Positions 15,835 to 27,364 of a stretch of DNA of 64,000 bases are shown piece after piece. This DNA is from Luidia sarsii. Lineage: Eukaryota > Echinodermata > Asteroidea > Paxillosida > Luidiidae. Position 1 is the first letter of the stretch. The number at the start of each line of letters is the position of its first letter. The notes beneath the pieces are model-generated. The model had not been told where the DNA came from, did no database searches, and saw only the letters and a list, made by a program, of their open reading frames with translations. The position numbers and the translations under genes were made by a program. Location: assembly GCA_949987565.1 (NCBI GenBank), contig OX465110.1, positions 18,757,139-18,821,138 on the forward strand, in the 5' to 3' direction.

Positions 15835-18800
15835 TCAACACTCAGCACCCTCCAGAAGGCACAACTTGGTTATGGGTCTGACTAGACTACCACTGGCTGA
15901 ACGCACTTCCACACTTCTCACTAGGCCATCCGAGCCAGGGAACGTCTTCAGAATCCTAGCAAGGGGCCACTGACATCTTGGGGTGTTGTCATCTCGGACC
16001 AAAACTAGGTCGCCAATCTTGAAGTTAGGTTGGGGCTGTATCCACCGTTGTCGACGTTGAAGTATAGGAAGATACTCGGCAACCCAACGTTTCCAAAACT
16101 GCTCCACCAAGAACTGCACATGCTTCCAACGCTTTCCATACTGGCTCGACGCCTTCAAATCATGGAGCGGAACCGGATGGCCATGACCAAGCTTCAACAT
16201 GTGATTTGGTGTCAGTGGTTCAAGATCATTCAGGTCATCAGAAACTGCCGTGATGGGTCTGTCATTGACGATAGCTTCAACTTCACAAAACAACGTGTCA
16301 AGTTTCTCGTCATCTAAGACTTGGTCTCGCAAGAGGGAGTTTAGAACCTTCCGACATGTACGGATTTGGCGTTCCCAGACACCTCCCATGTGCGAAGCTG
16401 CAGGGGGATTGAAATGCCACTCAATCTTTCTACTGAGGAAGAACCCCTTGGACTCTTTGCTCTGCTGCAGTTGTTCAAATGCTTCCCGGAGCTCCCTTTC
16501 ACCACCGACGAAGTTAGTTCCATTATCAGAATATACCCTTTGAGGAGTTCCCCGCCTTGCCGCAAATCTCAGGAAGGCGTTCAGAAAGGAATCTGTTTCA
16601 AGAGAGTGTAGTTTCTCCAAGTGAACAGCTCTGATGGACATACAGGTGAAAATACACCCATACCGCTTCTCTCTGCTTCTACCTCGCTTCACGTAAAACG
16701 GCCCAAAACAATCAACACCAACGTCAGAGAACGGAGGTTTTCCCGGGGTGACTCTGCATGCAGGCAGATCAGCCATGCGCTGAATGCCTGGAGGTCCCCG
16801 CAGCCTTTTACATACTACACACTCTCTCAGTATGCGGTTGATCAACGGTCGCACCTTGGGAATCCAATACTGTCGTCTTATCACAGAGAGCACATGTTCC
16901 TTTCCCGAGTGACCTGATAAGGACTCATGTGCATGACGAGCAATCAAGGTAGCCAGATGGCTCTCACGGGGCAGTAACACTGGAAACTTGCGAGTGGGTT
17001 CAACTGGAGCTAGTCTGAGCCTGCCTCCAACTCTCAAGACTCCTCCATCACCAACATAAGGCTCAAGACGATAAACAGGACTACGCTTCTCAACGGATGA
17101 CTTGCCCGACAACAAATCCTTGAACTCATCCTTGAAGTTCTTCTTCTGAACACTTCTGATAATGGCCAGCTCTGCCCCTTGAAGTTCCTCCACAGTCAAA
17201 CCAGGACACTTCTTGTCTCCGTCAGGTCTTCTCTGTTGCAGCCAATTGATGAATCGGCGGATCCATGCAACGCCCTTCCTGAGACGATACCAAGACGAAT
17301 ATCTGTTGATCAGCATTTCAACAGGATCAACCTGGTCAACATTGTGAGCACAAGTGGCACGTGACAGTGCTTCCTTCTTCACCTCTCGATCCTTTTCCTT
17401 TAGACTTGGGATCTCTGGAGTCGTGGGCCAACTATCCTCATTCTTCCACAGAAACTCTGGGCCTTTCACCCATTCCCTTCTGTCGAGCAGACTCTGGGCA
17501 TCAAGTCCCCTAGACGCGATATCAGCAGGGTTCTTTTCAGTGTTGACATATCTCCACTGACTGCCAGACGATCCATCATGTATCATCGCTACTCTATTGG
17601 CGACGAAAGTTTGGAAGCGCTTGGATTGGTTACTGATATACTGAAGTACCAGCATACTGTCAGTCCAGAAGGTTGAACCATGCACATCTGTTCTCAGCTC
17701 CCGTCTTAACATCTGGTCCATCTGCACCGCCATAACTGCAGCTGACAGTTCAAGTCTTGGTATTGTCATGGTCTTCAGAGGAGCCAGTCTCGATTTGCCA
17801 TTGAGGAAGCTGCAGTGGACAATGCCTTCAGTATTGACAAAACGGGCATAAGAGACGCTGCCATAAGCATCCTGCGAAGCATCAGAAAAGTGATGTAGAC
17901 GGCATTCCTTAACATCACCAAAGTCACCTGGGACCAAACATCTGTCAACAGCAAACTGGTCTAACTTGGGAAGATCATCCAACCATCCAGTCCACTGGCT
18001 TTGTGTGCTGGTCTCCAACGGCTCATCCCAGCCCTTCCCGACGATTCTGCACTCATTTTGGAACATGATCTTTCCTCTCAGCACAAAGGGGCTCACAAAA
18101 CCCAGAGGGTCGTACACAGAACTCAGGATACTCAAGAGACCCCTCTTAGTGGAGCATCCACGTCTCATCTTTATCTTGACTCCAAACTTGTCACCTTCGG
18201 TGTCCCAACGCACACCTAGGGCTCTCTCAACAGGAAGACGTTCACTGTCGAGGTCGAGGTCTGCCACCGTCTTGGCCCTTTCATCTGTGGGAATGGAATC
18301 CATGACCTTCCGGCTACTGCAAATCCACTTGGTTAAACGGAAGCCACCCTTCTGTAGGAGGGTCGTCAGCTGCTTCACCATGAAGATAGCATCATCATCT
18401 GTCTTGAAGGACTTGAGAAGATCATCGACATAGAAATTCTCCTTCACTGCTTGGACTGCATCACTAGTGAAATCGTCTTCGTTGTCTTCTGCCGTTCGCC
18501 GAAGAGCAAACGCGGCACAACTGGGACTCCATACACCCCCGAAGAGATGGACAGTCATGCGGCATACTTCAGGCGTTCTCATAACATCTCCTTGGGGCCA
18601 CCAAAGAAATCTCAAGGCATCTCTTTGAGCTCTGGAGACTCTAACTTGATGGAACATTTGCTCGATGTCTCCCATCAGTCCCACTCTGTGCTCTCGGAAA
18701 CGGATGAGCACACCGACGAGCTTATTCATGAGATCCGGCCCCTGTAAAACCCTGTCATTCAACGAAGCATCACCAAACCTTGCTGAACAGTCAAAGACAA

Positions 18801-21462
18801 CTCTCAGCTTGTCGGGTTTGTTGGGGTTCAGAACACAGTGGTGAGGTAGGTACCAGGTGAGACCTGGAGAAGATGCCATTTCCTGGTCAGACACCTTCTC
18901 AGCGAAACCACGACTTAATAGGTTATCTATCTCTTCACTGTATCTGGCGTGCAGCTTGGGGTCTCTCGTCAGCCGTCCAGCCAGTGACTTCAAGCGTCTC
19001 TCTGCTACGACCTTGTTATCGGGCAGGTTCGGAGGGTCTGCTTTGAATGGTATGTCAAGCTGGTAGTGCCCATCTGCCAGGACTATGGAGTCGTTCCAGG
19101 TCTTCACAGCTCGCTTGTCATTTACAGACATGGCCTTGACATCGGGTGGGTCCGCAGCATCCAGCTTCCAGAACTTCTCTACCTGGGCCTCGAGACCTCC
19201 TTGGATGAAGTGCGAAGAGACCTCCGTGGAACCGCCAGCTATAGGACCATTAACTGTCCAGCCAAGTGCTGTCCTCACTGCATATGGTTCACCTAAATTT
19301 CCACGCTTGACCTCAAGTGGAGCGAGAATATGAGGCTCATCTTGGCCAATCAGCAGCATCACACTATCGCTGGCGACACGAGGAATGGGCAACCCTTGCA
19401 GATAATCAAATTTCTGCAGCTCTTCTTGTGTGGCAAGAGTGTTGCACAGCACTGGGAAGTTCTTCAGTGCATGAACCTTGTGCAGTCGGAAAGGTTTGCT
19501 ACGCTGGGCCTTGCTCAATCCAGTGACATCTACTGAGACTGCAAGTGCCTCGACTGGCGAGCTGGAGCTGAGAGTGTTGAGAGACATGGACTCCTGACTA
19601 CCAGACAGGTTGAGTGACTTCACCAGCTCCATGGAACAAAACGATCTGTTGCTGCCTGGGTCGAGCAATGCGTACGTCTTGAGCCAGTCTTCCCCTTTGC
19701 TGCCTCTCACCATCACTGCAACTACCGGTAGAGCTATCTTCGCAGGTGATTGTACTCCTCCGCATGCGTAACTAGTTGCACCAGCCTTCTGATCCCCATG
19801 CTCTGATGTAGCAGGTGGATTTCCGCTGCTCGTCTGGACAGGGCAAAATGCGTCGTGCAGTAACTTGGAGTGCTTCCCTTGACAAACGCTGCAAGGGCCT
19901 CGGTCACAGTTTCTGGAGAAGTGACGTTTCCAGGCTAGGCAGTTGAAGCAAACTTTCTTGTCTCGTGCCGTCGCTAGCCGTGCAGAAGGAGACATCTTCG
20001 CAAATTCAGTGCATGAGTCAAGACAATGACTGCCTGCACACAATGGGCAGTGTGGCTTCTTCTGCGACCTTGCTTCCTCTGCTTTGCCCATCTTGGGTGG
20101 TGCCTTGCCATTCTTGTGATTGGTGGCTTGGACATTGAAGTTTGACGCCTTCTTCAATGTTGGTCGTTCCTTGCCATCTCTGATGCCATACACTGGGTCG
20201 TTAGCCTCTCTGGCGGACTTGTCGAGAAACTGGACGAGTTTCTCGATGCCTGGGTAACGACCAGTCTCGTCCAGGTTGTTGACTGCCATTGAACGCCATT
20301 TTGATTGCAGGTATTGAGGCAGTCTCTTGACGATAGCCCCAAGACTCCTCCTGGTGTCAATCTCCTCCAGCTTGTCCATGGCGGAGAGGGCGAGGGTGCA
20401 GCTCCTCAGATCATCAGCAAACTTCTGGATGGCCTTCCTCTCACCGGGCATCACACGTGGCCCTTCAGTCAGCTTTTGGACCCATGCCTCGGAGATTCGG
20501 TAATCGTTGCCGAAACGCTCCCGCAACAGCTCTTTGGCTTTGACGTAGCCAGAAAGCGGCTCCATCACTAGGCAGCTGTGGATGACTGTCAGTGCTTCTC
20601 CCTCGCAGTAGTGGCACAGGCGGTTTAGCTTGACGCTGGGTGGGACATTTGTATCCCCAACGGCCGCATCAAAGCTTCTGATGAAGAGCCAGTACTGTAG
20701 GGGATCTCCATCGAACTTGCCGAGCTCACATTTTGGCAACTGCATGGTGTCGATCATCACACGCTGCAGGTCCAAGGATGACATCTGAGCGGGTGGTGTG
20801 AATGGCTGTGATGGCGTGACGACTTGCCAAGGAGCAGGTTGCAGCATCATCTCATCTTGCCCTGGGGATGGCTGTGGCTGTGGCTGTGGCTGCATCATGA
20901 CTTGTCCTGGGGCTGGCTGTGGCTGCGGCTGCATCATGACTTGCCCTGGGGCTGGCTGTGGCTGCGGCTGCGGCTGCATCATGACTTGCCCTGGGGCTGG
21001 CTGTGGCTGCGGCTGCATCATGACTTGCCCTGGGGCTGGCTGTGGCTGCGGCTGCATCATGACTTGCCCTGGGGCTGGCTGCAGCACTTGCGATGGAGAT
21101 TGTCCATGTCTTGTGGCAGTCAGCCACTGACCCACCTTCTCCTCAGGGCTTGACTTGATGGGGATGTCTGATGCCCGTAGACTTCCGCAAGGAGACGACT
21201 CCTCAGCCTCCCTCAGGACAGCTTCTTCCGCTGTGGCCTTGGCAATCTCAACCTGCAGCTCAAGGTCTCTCTTGCGATGAGCCAGTCGCAACTGCTCCTC
21301 TTCAATAGCCTTCATAGCATTAGTACTGGTAGCCTCTGCTGCAAGTCTTGCCAAGGTGGCAGCTGCCCTCGCTCTTGCGCTACTGATGGACGAATAGCTC
21401 GAACGTGACCTCTTAGAGGCACATGAACCTGCCCTACTACTCTGGGACTGAGAGGAAGACAT
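15835..21462 (-). CDS. BEL/Pao gag-pol polyprotein, 1,875 aa
   Basis: Encodes everything needed for retrotransposition as one frame. In order: a charged, alanine-rich coiled-coil-like start (1-110); a proline/glutamine repeat of 13 residues, APGQVMMQPQPQP, in about 5 copies (about 128-200); a gag domain (about 225-400); three CxxC-type zinc knuckles (about 470-545); an aspartic protease with LLDPGS near 599; reverse transcriptase with YVDD near 1008-1011; RNase H with FSDASQDAYG near 1190; an integrase HHCC zinc region (HESLSGHSGKEH); an integrase core with YSDNGTNF near 1644 and GGVWERQ; and a DUF5641-type C-terminus. No stop or frameshift interrupts it. There is no envelope frame. The ATG at 21462 starts MSSSQSQSS. 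Confidence 0.95.
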   Translation of the reverse strand: MSSSQSQSSRAGSCASKRSRSSYSSISSARARAAATLARLAAEATSTNAMKAIEEEQLRLAHRKRDLELQVEIAKATAEEAVLREAEESSPCGSLRASDIPIKSSPEEKVGQWLTATRHGQSPSQVLQPAPGQVMMQPQPQPAPGQVMMQPQPQPAPGQVMMQPQPQPQPAPGQVMMQPQPQPAPGQVMMQPQPQPQPSPGQDEMMLQPAPWQVVTPSQPFTPPAQMSSLDLQRVMIDTMQLPKCELGKFDGDPLQYWLFIRSFDAAVGDTNVPPSVKLNRLCHYCEGEALTVIHSCLVMEPLSGYVKAKELLRERFGNDYRISEAWVQKLTEGPRVMPGERKAIQKFADDLRSCTLALSAMDKLEEIDTRRSLGAIVKRLPQYLQSKWRSMAVNNLDETGRYPGIEKLVQFLDKSAREANDPVYGIRDGKERPTLKKASNFNVQATNHKNGKAPPKMGKAEEARSQKKPHCPLCAGSHCLDSCTEFAKMSPSARLATARDKKVCFNCLAWKRHFSRNCDRGPCSVCQGKHSKLLHDAFCPVQTSSGNPPATSEHGDQKAGATSYACGGVQSPAKIALPVVAVMVRGSKGEDWLKTYALLDPGSNRSFCSMELVKSLNLSGSQESMSLNTLSSSSPVEALAVSVDVTGLSKAQRSKPFRLHKVHALKNFPVLCNTLATQEELQKFDYLQGLPIPRVASDSVMLLIGQDEPHILAPLEVKRGNLGEPYAVRTALGWTVNGPIAGGSTEVSSHFIQGGLEAQVEKFWKLDAADPPDVKAMSVNDKRAVKTWNDSIVLADGHYQLDIPFKADPPNLPDNKVVAERRLKSLAGRLTRDPKLHARYSEEIDNLLSRGFAEKVSDQEMASSPGLTWYLPHHCVLNPNKPDKLRVVFDCSARFGDASLNDRVLQGPDLMNKLVGVLIRFREHRVGLMGDIEQMFHQVRVSRAQRDALRFLWWPQGDVMRTPEVCRMTVHLFGGVWSPSCAAFALRRTAEDNEDDFTSDAVQAVKENFYVDDLLKSFKTDDDAIFMVKQLTTLLQKGGFRLTKWICSSRKVMDSIPTDERAKTVADLDLDSERLPVERALGVRWDTEGDKFGVKIKMRRGCSTKRGLLSILSSVYDPLGFVSPFVLRGKIMFQNECRIVGKGWDEPLETSTQSQWTGWLDDLPKLDQFAVDRCLVPGDFGDVKECRLHHFSDASQDAYGSVSYARFVNTEGIVHCSFLNGKSRLAPLKTMTIPRLELSAAVMAVQMDQMLRRELRTDVHGSTFWTDSMLVLQYISNQSKRFQTFVANRVAMIHDGSSGSQWRYVNTEKNPADIASRGLDAQSLLDRREWVKGPEFLWKNEDSWPTTPEIPSLKEKDREVKKEALSRATCAHNVDQVDPVEMLINRYSSWYRLRKGVAWIRRFINWLQQRRPDGDKKCPGLTVEELQGAELAIIRSVQKKNFKDEFKDLLSGKSSVEKRSPVYRLEPYVGDGGVLRVGGRLRLAPVEPTRKFPVLLPRESHLATLIARHAHESLSGHSGKEHVLSVIRRQYWIPKVRPLINRILRECVVCKRLRGPPGIQRMADLPACRVTPGKPPFSDVGVDCFGPFYVKRGRSREKRYGCIFTCMSIRAVHLEKLHSLETDSFLNAFLRFAARRGTPQRVYSDNGTNFVGGERELREAFEQLQQSKESKGFFLSRKIEWHFNPPAASHMGGVWERQIRTCRKVLNSLLRDQVLDDEKLDTLFCEVEAIVNDRPITAVSDDLNDLEPLTPNHMLKLGHGHPVPLHDLKASSQYGKRWKHVQFLVEQFWKRWVAEYLPILQRRQRWIQPQPNFKIGDLVLVRDDNTPRCQWPLARILKTFPGSDGLVRSVEVRSASGSLVRPITKLCLLEGAEC
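20862..21080. repeat. 39-bp tandem repeat inside gag
   Basis: The in-frame unit codes for APGQVMMQPQPQP, with 2- or 6-residue PQ length changes between copies; copy number is likely to vary between insertions. Confidence 0.9.
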
Positions 21463-21870
21463 GTCAAATGTAGGTGAACTACATGCAGTGCAAGCAATAC
21501 AAATGGATTATCAACAATGCAAGCAATGCCAAGAAACAATAATGAAAGCAATCAGAAGTGCAATCAACAGTAGGCAAATTTTCAGAGTGTACACAAATCC
21601 TGGCAAGAATGCTCAAAACCTATTAGAAAAACAACTGTTCGTGGGTCGTACTCGTAGCTAATAGGAACCCACTAGTCTGACTAGAGTTCAAAATCCGTAC
21701 AGTTCTCTATGACCGCCTGCTGCGACATGTCGGTGTCCATATTTCCGTTCATGGACAGAACAGACACAGCTCTCCAGGCCAGGTTGCTCCTTGGTCAGGT
21801 CCGGCTCCAGTTACCGATGCAGTAGGACGAGGAAGGTGTCCGCTGGACTGCTGGCTGCAGACTTCACAAG

Positions 21871-22038
21871 CAGGACGGTCTCGCAGACGGGGGTGGACTT
21901 CACGGACATTCACGGACAGGACGGTCTCGCAGACGGGGGTGGACTTCACGGACGTTCACGGACAGGACGGTCTCGCAGACGGGGGTGGACTTCACGGACG
22001 TTCACGGACAGGACGGTCTCGCAGACGGGGGTGGACTT
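21871..22038. repeat. 46-bp tandem repeat in the BEL leader
   Basis: About 3.6 copies of a unit with CAGGACGGTCTCGCAGACGG then GGGTGGACTTCACGGAC, between the 5' LTR and the gag start. No tRNA primer-binding site (TGG start) is obvious next to the LTR. Confidence 0.9.
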
Positions 22039-22140
22039 CAGCAAAGGCTTCTGAAGACCAGGAGTCACAATGCAGAACTCAGGAGGTGCACTGTGTTCAG
22101 AGGACTTCTCACTCTCAGGAGTGGCTCAAAGTTATTAAAC

Positions 22141-22752
22141 TGTAGTAATTCCTGCAAACTTGCAGCTGCCCGGCCCAACACTCCCGAAACTCAGGGTCAC
22201 AAACGCTTTCCACACTGATCAGTGTCTTGTGGAAATAACTAGGTTTAATCTGCAATCAACAGATCAAAAGACATACATAAGTGACAACTCTTACAAATTA
22301 CCAAAACAATCAATACAGATACATGAAGATGTATATGTGCACATGTAAGACCCCATAACATGGCTAAGGAAACAGTGGCAAGAAGAATATGGAAAATACT
22401 AAATGAATCAGATGACTTTACCCAGTGAAAATATTTCAATCCCAATATAAAATAGACAAGGAACAATAACTCACAACTTTGCTGAGCGGCAGGGCTGAAT
22501 GGACAGCGAAACAGGCAGGAATAATAGAGCAAAAGACTCAAGCCAGGGTCATGCTTGAGTGCAACAATACAGAAGTCAATTGGGAAGGGTCAGATACCAA
22601 GACTTCCCAGACACAATTACAACACAATACAAACAGAGAACCAGACTAGACCACATGGTTGTAACAAATAATAATGTACCCCTGGATAAATTGTGCCCCG
22701 GTGCTATGCAATGAAATGTACCCCCACATAAACTAACTGAGCCTGTGTTACA
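22141..22752 (-). repeat. 5' LTR of BEL/Pao element
   Basis: 612 bp, carrying the promoter for minus-strand transcription by position. It matches 15068-15679. Confidence 0.95.
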
Positions 22753-24764
22753 ATGACTGCTATAAGAAAAGAGCTCCATTTGTCCTGCATTTTGCGCTTC
22801 GTTCAAAACATGACATTTATACACTTGGACCCCATCCAATTTCTTTGGCGAGCTGCGTAGCTAAGAGAGGCCATTACTGTGTCGCCCATCCTGTCCGACG
22901 TTGTGATTCCGTCTGGCCATCTGTTGTTGGCCGATTGCATTGACACAATAAGTGTGATGCTCAATTGGCTAATAATTATTTCATTCTTTTTACAGGTCCG
23001 ACTATAGCCCATAGTTTTAGTCCTTCTTTCGAGCGCCTTTTGCAAAGAAAACTCCAACGAAAATATGTTCAGAATGTCTTTTAACAATTTCTTCGCAGGT
23101 TATCGTTGGACTATCGTATTTCAAGCTCACAGTGTGCAGGCACGTCCGGCATGCCAGCAGCCGAGTATTAATCAGTGACGAAAGCAGGCAACAGCGGCCC
23201 TCAGTTGCGTAGCTTTGCCGTAACTCGATTGTCGAGGTGGATAAACTAAAGTTATACAAAACCTTGGGTGAAGGCTTGAATTCCTCGCTGTCGGCAAATG
23301 TCACCGTTGACGGATTTATCTCTTCGCTCTGTTTCACAAGTTCCTTTCAGAGACGCGTTTGCCCGTTATATAATCACGAATTGACTACGGTATTTCTGTT
23401 TCGGGTGCTTTGAAAATGTGTTCACTTCGCTATCACCCAGGTGATACAATGGAGTGCTGATGGGCAATCTCTTTCGGTTCAATATAAATAGCCGTATCGA
23501 AAGAGATTGTTTCAATTGTGTCACCGCATCCTTTCAATGCATGGAAAGAATAAGATCCTTTCCACATATTGTGCATAATGTTATGGCTTCCATACACTGT
23601 GCAAACCTTTCATTCTTAATTAGAACAAAAGCATCTCCCGGCAAAACAACCAGCACCATACAAAAACCGCACGTTCTAAAGGCATAGCGTAAACTTCAAG
23701 ATCGCTTTTTTTTTTTAAATTGTCGCACATAAGTCAGCAGGAAACGGAAACAGAAACGAATGCGTAAAGTTTACATTCGCATGTTGTTGTTTTTCACTTT
23801 CCAATAATGCAGGCTGCCCGCTGAACGCCAGTATAGTTCCTGCTTTTCAACAATAATTCATCGGGTTTTTGTTATCAAGCACGCATTGGCTGCGTGAAGT
23901 CTAGCTGCGTCAGTTCACTTCCACTCGGTGTTTGTCGGTCCTTGACGTACGTGCGTTTCTATATTTATAAATTTGCAGCCAGCACAATGAGTTATGTTAT
24001 GCTCATTTGTAGGTTTCTGGCACGATTGTTCCGCCAACAAAAAAGGAGTACACAGTGATGTAAACCGACGTAGGGACCAACGCGACGGTGGGTACTTCCC
24101 TCATTACGTTTGCGACGGAGTTCATTATTCCATGTTTATTTCCTGACAACGTTGAGCTAGTACTTTTCCACCATGCAGAGTTATTGTATAAAATCTGCCA
24201 TTCACACTCAGTACGAGGCACATAACCTGCGCACGCATGAGTCCGTCATTGATGAAGACACATTCGATTGCCGCGCATGCGTACTGCGTAGTGATTAAAA
24301 CATACTTCCAAATATAGTGGGCAGAAATGCAGAGGCCGGGAACAAGCTCGCACAGGTTTTCTGAAACTTAGTAAGGATTGATTTTTGGAAGGCTTTACAA
24401 AGAAAAGTTCTATGGTGAGAAAAAGTAATGTCCCAGGTCGCAGGAAATGTGGGAAATAAACAACTCTTGTTGCCTACATGAAACGAACTTGTTGTCTTGA
24501 TGCGGGACCATGGTAAACAAACAAGGCAATAATTATTTTTAGGGTTTCAAAACTCCTTGCGCAAGAATTGGAGGCCTAGAGGGGAATTACTCGAAATAAT
24601 TTCCTCAAGGACCTTCGACACGCAAAGGGCATGCGAGTGGATCGTGGGCCTGTGGGCGCCAGAAGAACATAAAGGACTCGCGGATTATGGTCGAAGAAGG
24701 GGTCAGTCGCCGCCGGTCCCCAAAATACAAGGTTAGTCCCCAGCCATCCCTGTGGGAAAACAAA

Positions 24765-25237
24765 TGTGACCCGGCACAGCATAATGAGAAATAACCCCCA
24801 CTTTTGAGATTTTGAGATTTTCTAATGATTATGAAAAAGTATACCATTAGCTTTCAAATGATACCAAAATTATTTCCGTGTGATCTTTGTTGTAAACAGT
24901 ACAAGGGGACTTCGCTCGTTCATTTGGTACCAGACACAATTATATAGTAGCGCCATTCTAACTCCTCGAAAGCGGCCATTCAAAAAGGCAGGAACTTTAC
25001 ATTTTCATGAAAACAGTATACCGTACACAAAAACTCCCCCAAATCCTTGTTTTTTCAACATTAGAGACGGATTTCGGAAAAATCAATATCCTCCAATACA
25101 TTAACCTTTCGAAAAATTAATACAAAACAACAAAAATTTATTTTTTAATCGCATTGAGAAAATACTTTGACTTCAGGCGTTGTTTACTCGAAAAGTGTGT
25201 TGGTGGGATATTCCTCATGTCGCTGTGCCGGGTCACA
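24765..25237. mobile_element. terminal-inverted-repeat element, family C copy 1
   Basis: It begins TGTGACCCGGCACAGC and ends GCTGTGCCGGGTCACA, with further inverted matches inward (ATAATGAGAAATA against TATTCCTCAT). 473 bp, non-coding. Adjacent bases are A-rich; no firm target duplication. Confidence 0.8.
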
Positions 25238-25794
25238 AATGCACACTACAGGCACGCACGGAAAATGACGTACATTATTACAAGTGTGGGAACATCATGT
25301 GAATAGTCTAGCAGGGTTCATTGGAAGTACATGTATTACAGATGGGTTTGAAAAACGACCAGGTCCAGTCCATTTCCGAGCAAGGTCGAATTCGGTCAGT
25401 TTTTAACTCACAGCTAGTCGAGGCCAATTATTCAACTTCCAAATACTTCACACGAGCCATTTCCCATGCGGAACATGCACTCGGGCCTGTCATAGCCAAC
25501 TTTGTGGACACTCAATCGGTGCACTACAATTTCGACTCAATTTGATATTCTTCCAAAAGTTGTTTGCCAGTAAATTCAAAATCTCGTCAGCCCCACCTTT
25601 CCAAAACATCGCAGCTCACCGTTTGGGGGGGGGGGGGTTGAAAGTGAAATCAGTATGACCATAGATCACGGAAAAGGTGCCATATCATTCACTCATGATG
25701 GTATGACTTAGCACAATAAGGACTTCCACCATACGATTGTTGTCCAAACCTCTTTTTATCTTACATAGGCCTAGGCCTATTCGAGCGCACGTAA

Positions 25795-25904
25795 TCATTT
25801 CGTACTCACGAAATAATCATTTCGTGAGCACGAAATAAAGTATTTCGTGCACACGAATTATTTTCGTGATCACAAAATGATATATTTCGTGCGCACGAAA
25901 TAAG
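25795..25904. repeat. cluster of five about 18-20-bp palindromes
   Basis: Variants of ATTTCGTGNNCACGAAAT follow one another at 25797-25814, 25819-25836, 25842-25859, 25860-25878 and 25883-25902. The last, TATTTCGTGCGCACGAAATA, is a perfect 20-bp palindrome. The centres differ (ACTC, GAGC, GCAC, GATC, GCGC) while the arms are kept. Confidence 0.85.
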
Positions 25905-25916
25905 TTTTTATTATTC

Positions 25917-26068
25917 TAAAATTTAGTGGGCCTGACGTTTCGATTTTAGCAGGACCTTTCTCAAAGGCAGAGTGACAGGCACAAAACATGTATCTGTTTT
26001 GTCCCTGTCACTCTGCCTTTGAGAAAGGTCCTGCTAGGATCGAAACGTCAGGCCCACTAAATTTTAGA
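25917..26068. mobile_element. foldback pair of Penelope-like element ends
   Basis: The left arm AAATTTAGTGGGCCTGACGT is repeated inverted at the right end, and the arms (about 68 bp) meet at a CAAAACA...TGTTTTG centre. Each arm carries GAAACGTC after a GGTCCT...AGGATC-type stem, as in the copy beside the GIY-YIG fragment at 49680-50458. Confidence 0.7.
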
Positions 26069-27364
26069 TTTACATTTTGGTAATTTTAGTCAGTAAGCAG
26101 TTTGCAACATTTTTGTATATCACCTTAAGTTTTTATTATGATTTTTTTTTTTTAGAGTTTGTTTTCAACAAAATTATGACTGCGCCCTTTCACTAAACTG
26201 GTTCCCGACAATGCTTCGTTCCAGCTCAAACTCAACAGCCTTAGTAATAAAAGGTGTTCACTGCACACCAACGACGGTAACAGAAAGAGCCATGGACATA
26301 ATGTACTGTGCATGTACATTTTGTATACATGTAATTTGTTTTTCCGTCTCAATGGAAAAGGCGTAATTATTAATGTCCTTTTATGTGCTCCGTACTATAT
26401 TTAGGGCTAACTTGATTTTTCTTTGTATATGCTCCATGGAGTATTACTAAACCGCATAATCGTTGTCCTTAAGCCGTGTCCGAAACAGGCGTCAAACACG
26501 GAGATGCGAAGACGACAGCCCTAGAAGTAGCTCTGGAAGCCCGTTTCGGAGGGAACAGACACGGCCTATGATTTTTGCCACTATATACTACGGATCATTT
26601 AAAATGCCATAAAGAAAACCCGAAGTCTGTCCGATCCACTCGACACGTGGGGATTCTAAGGAGTGTAACTGAACTGTTTATAATTATTGGGATGCCCAGC
26701 GTATTTCTGATAGATCACTCAGGCTCTCCATCTATTCGGCTATCTTGTACTATAGGCATAATTATTTGCCTGACTATAACCGCTAATCTGTCAACTTAAT
26801 GGTAACGAAACGTATTTTTGGCTCCCTCTCCCCTTCTTCCCCCAAATAATAGCTCCCCAATACCATTTTTTTTTCAAGACCATTATGCTTCCAAAGATGT
26901 GTCCCAGAAAATGTCATTCTTTTGATGATGATGTATAAGCGGTCTTTCTTGACACCTCAATTTTTTTGTTTTTACATGATTATTTCAACCGATTCCTACT
27001 GAGTATAGCCACCGATAGAAACAGCTTTCAAATGTCCCAATCCATATTTTCCTGTCTGTCAATGAGTATGCGGCACTCACATTGATGGTGTTCAATTAAT
27101 GCTTGGCCAATATCACGTACACACGATGTCCATTCGAGCCAATTAATATGCAAAACCAGATGGTGTGCAAAACCAGATTCAAGTCTCGATCGGTCCCCAA
27201 TCGAAGTTTTAATTAGAACAACTTAGACCCTAAGGATAACGCTTAAAAATAGTTTACATCAGATGAGATCTGCGTAGTAATGATAACTATTAACTAATAA
27301 TAAGCCACTTAGGAGGTTGCGAGATTACACTGTATCTGTGTGATGTCTGGATGCCTTTTACATT

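Larger units (their letters stand above)
15068..22752 (-). mobile_element. complete BEL/Pao LTR retrotransposon
   Basis: A 7,685-bp element in minus orientation. The two 612-bp LTRs (15068-15679 and 22141-22752) begin TGTAGTAATT and end TGTGTTACA on the plus strand. I could not find a difference between them. The flanks carry the 5-bp target duplication ATGAC at 15063-15067 and 22753-22757. Inside is one uninterrupted gag-pol frame (15835-21462). Intact LTRs, ORF and target duplication indicate a young, perhaps still active, insertion. Confidence 0.95.

Noticed and set aside
21884..22054. Repeat-coded ORF in the BEL leader (plus strand)
   Set aside because: On the strand opposite to the element's coding strand and explained by the 46-bp repeat.
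25861..26068. CRISPR-like spaced palindromes
   Set aside because: Eukaryotic DNA, no constant repeat with unique spacers, no cas genes.
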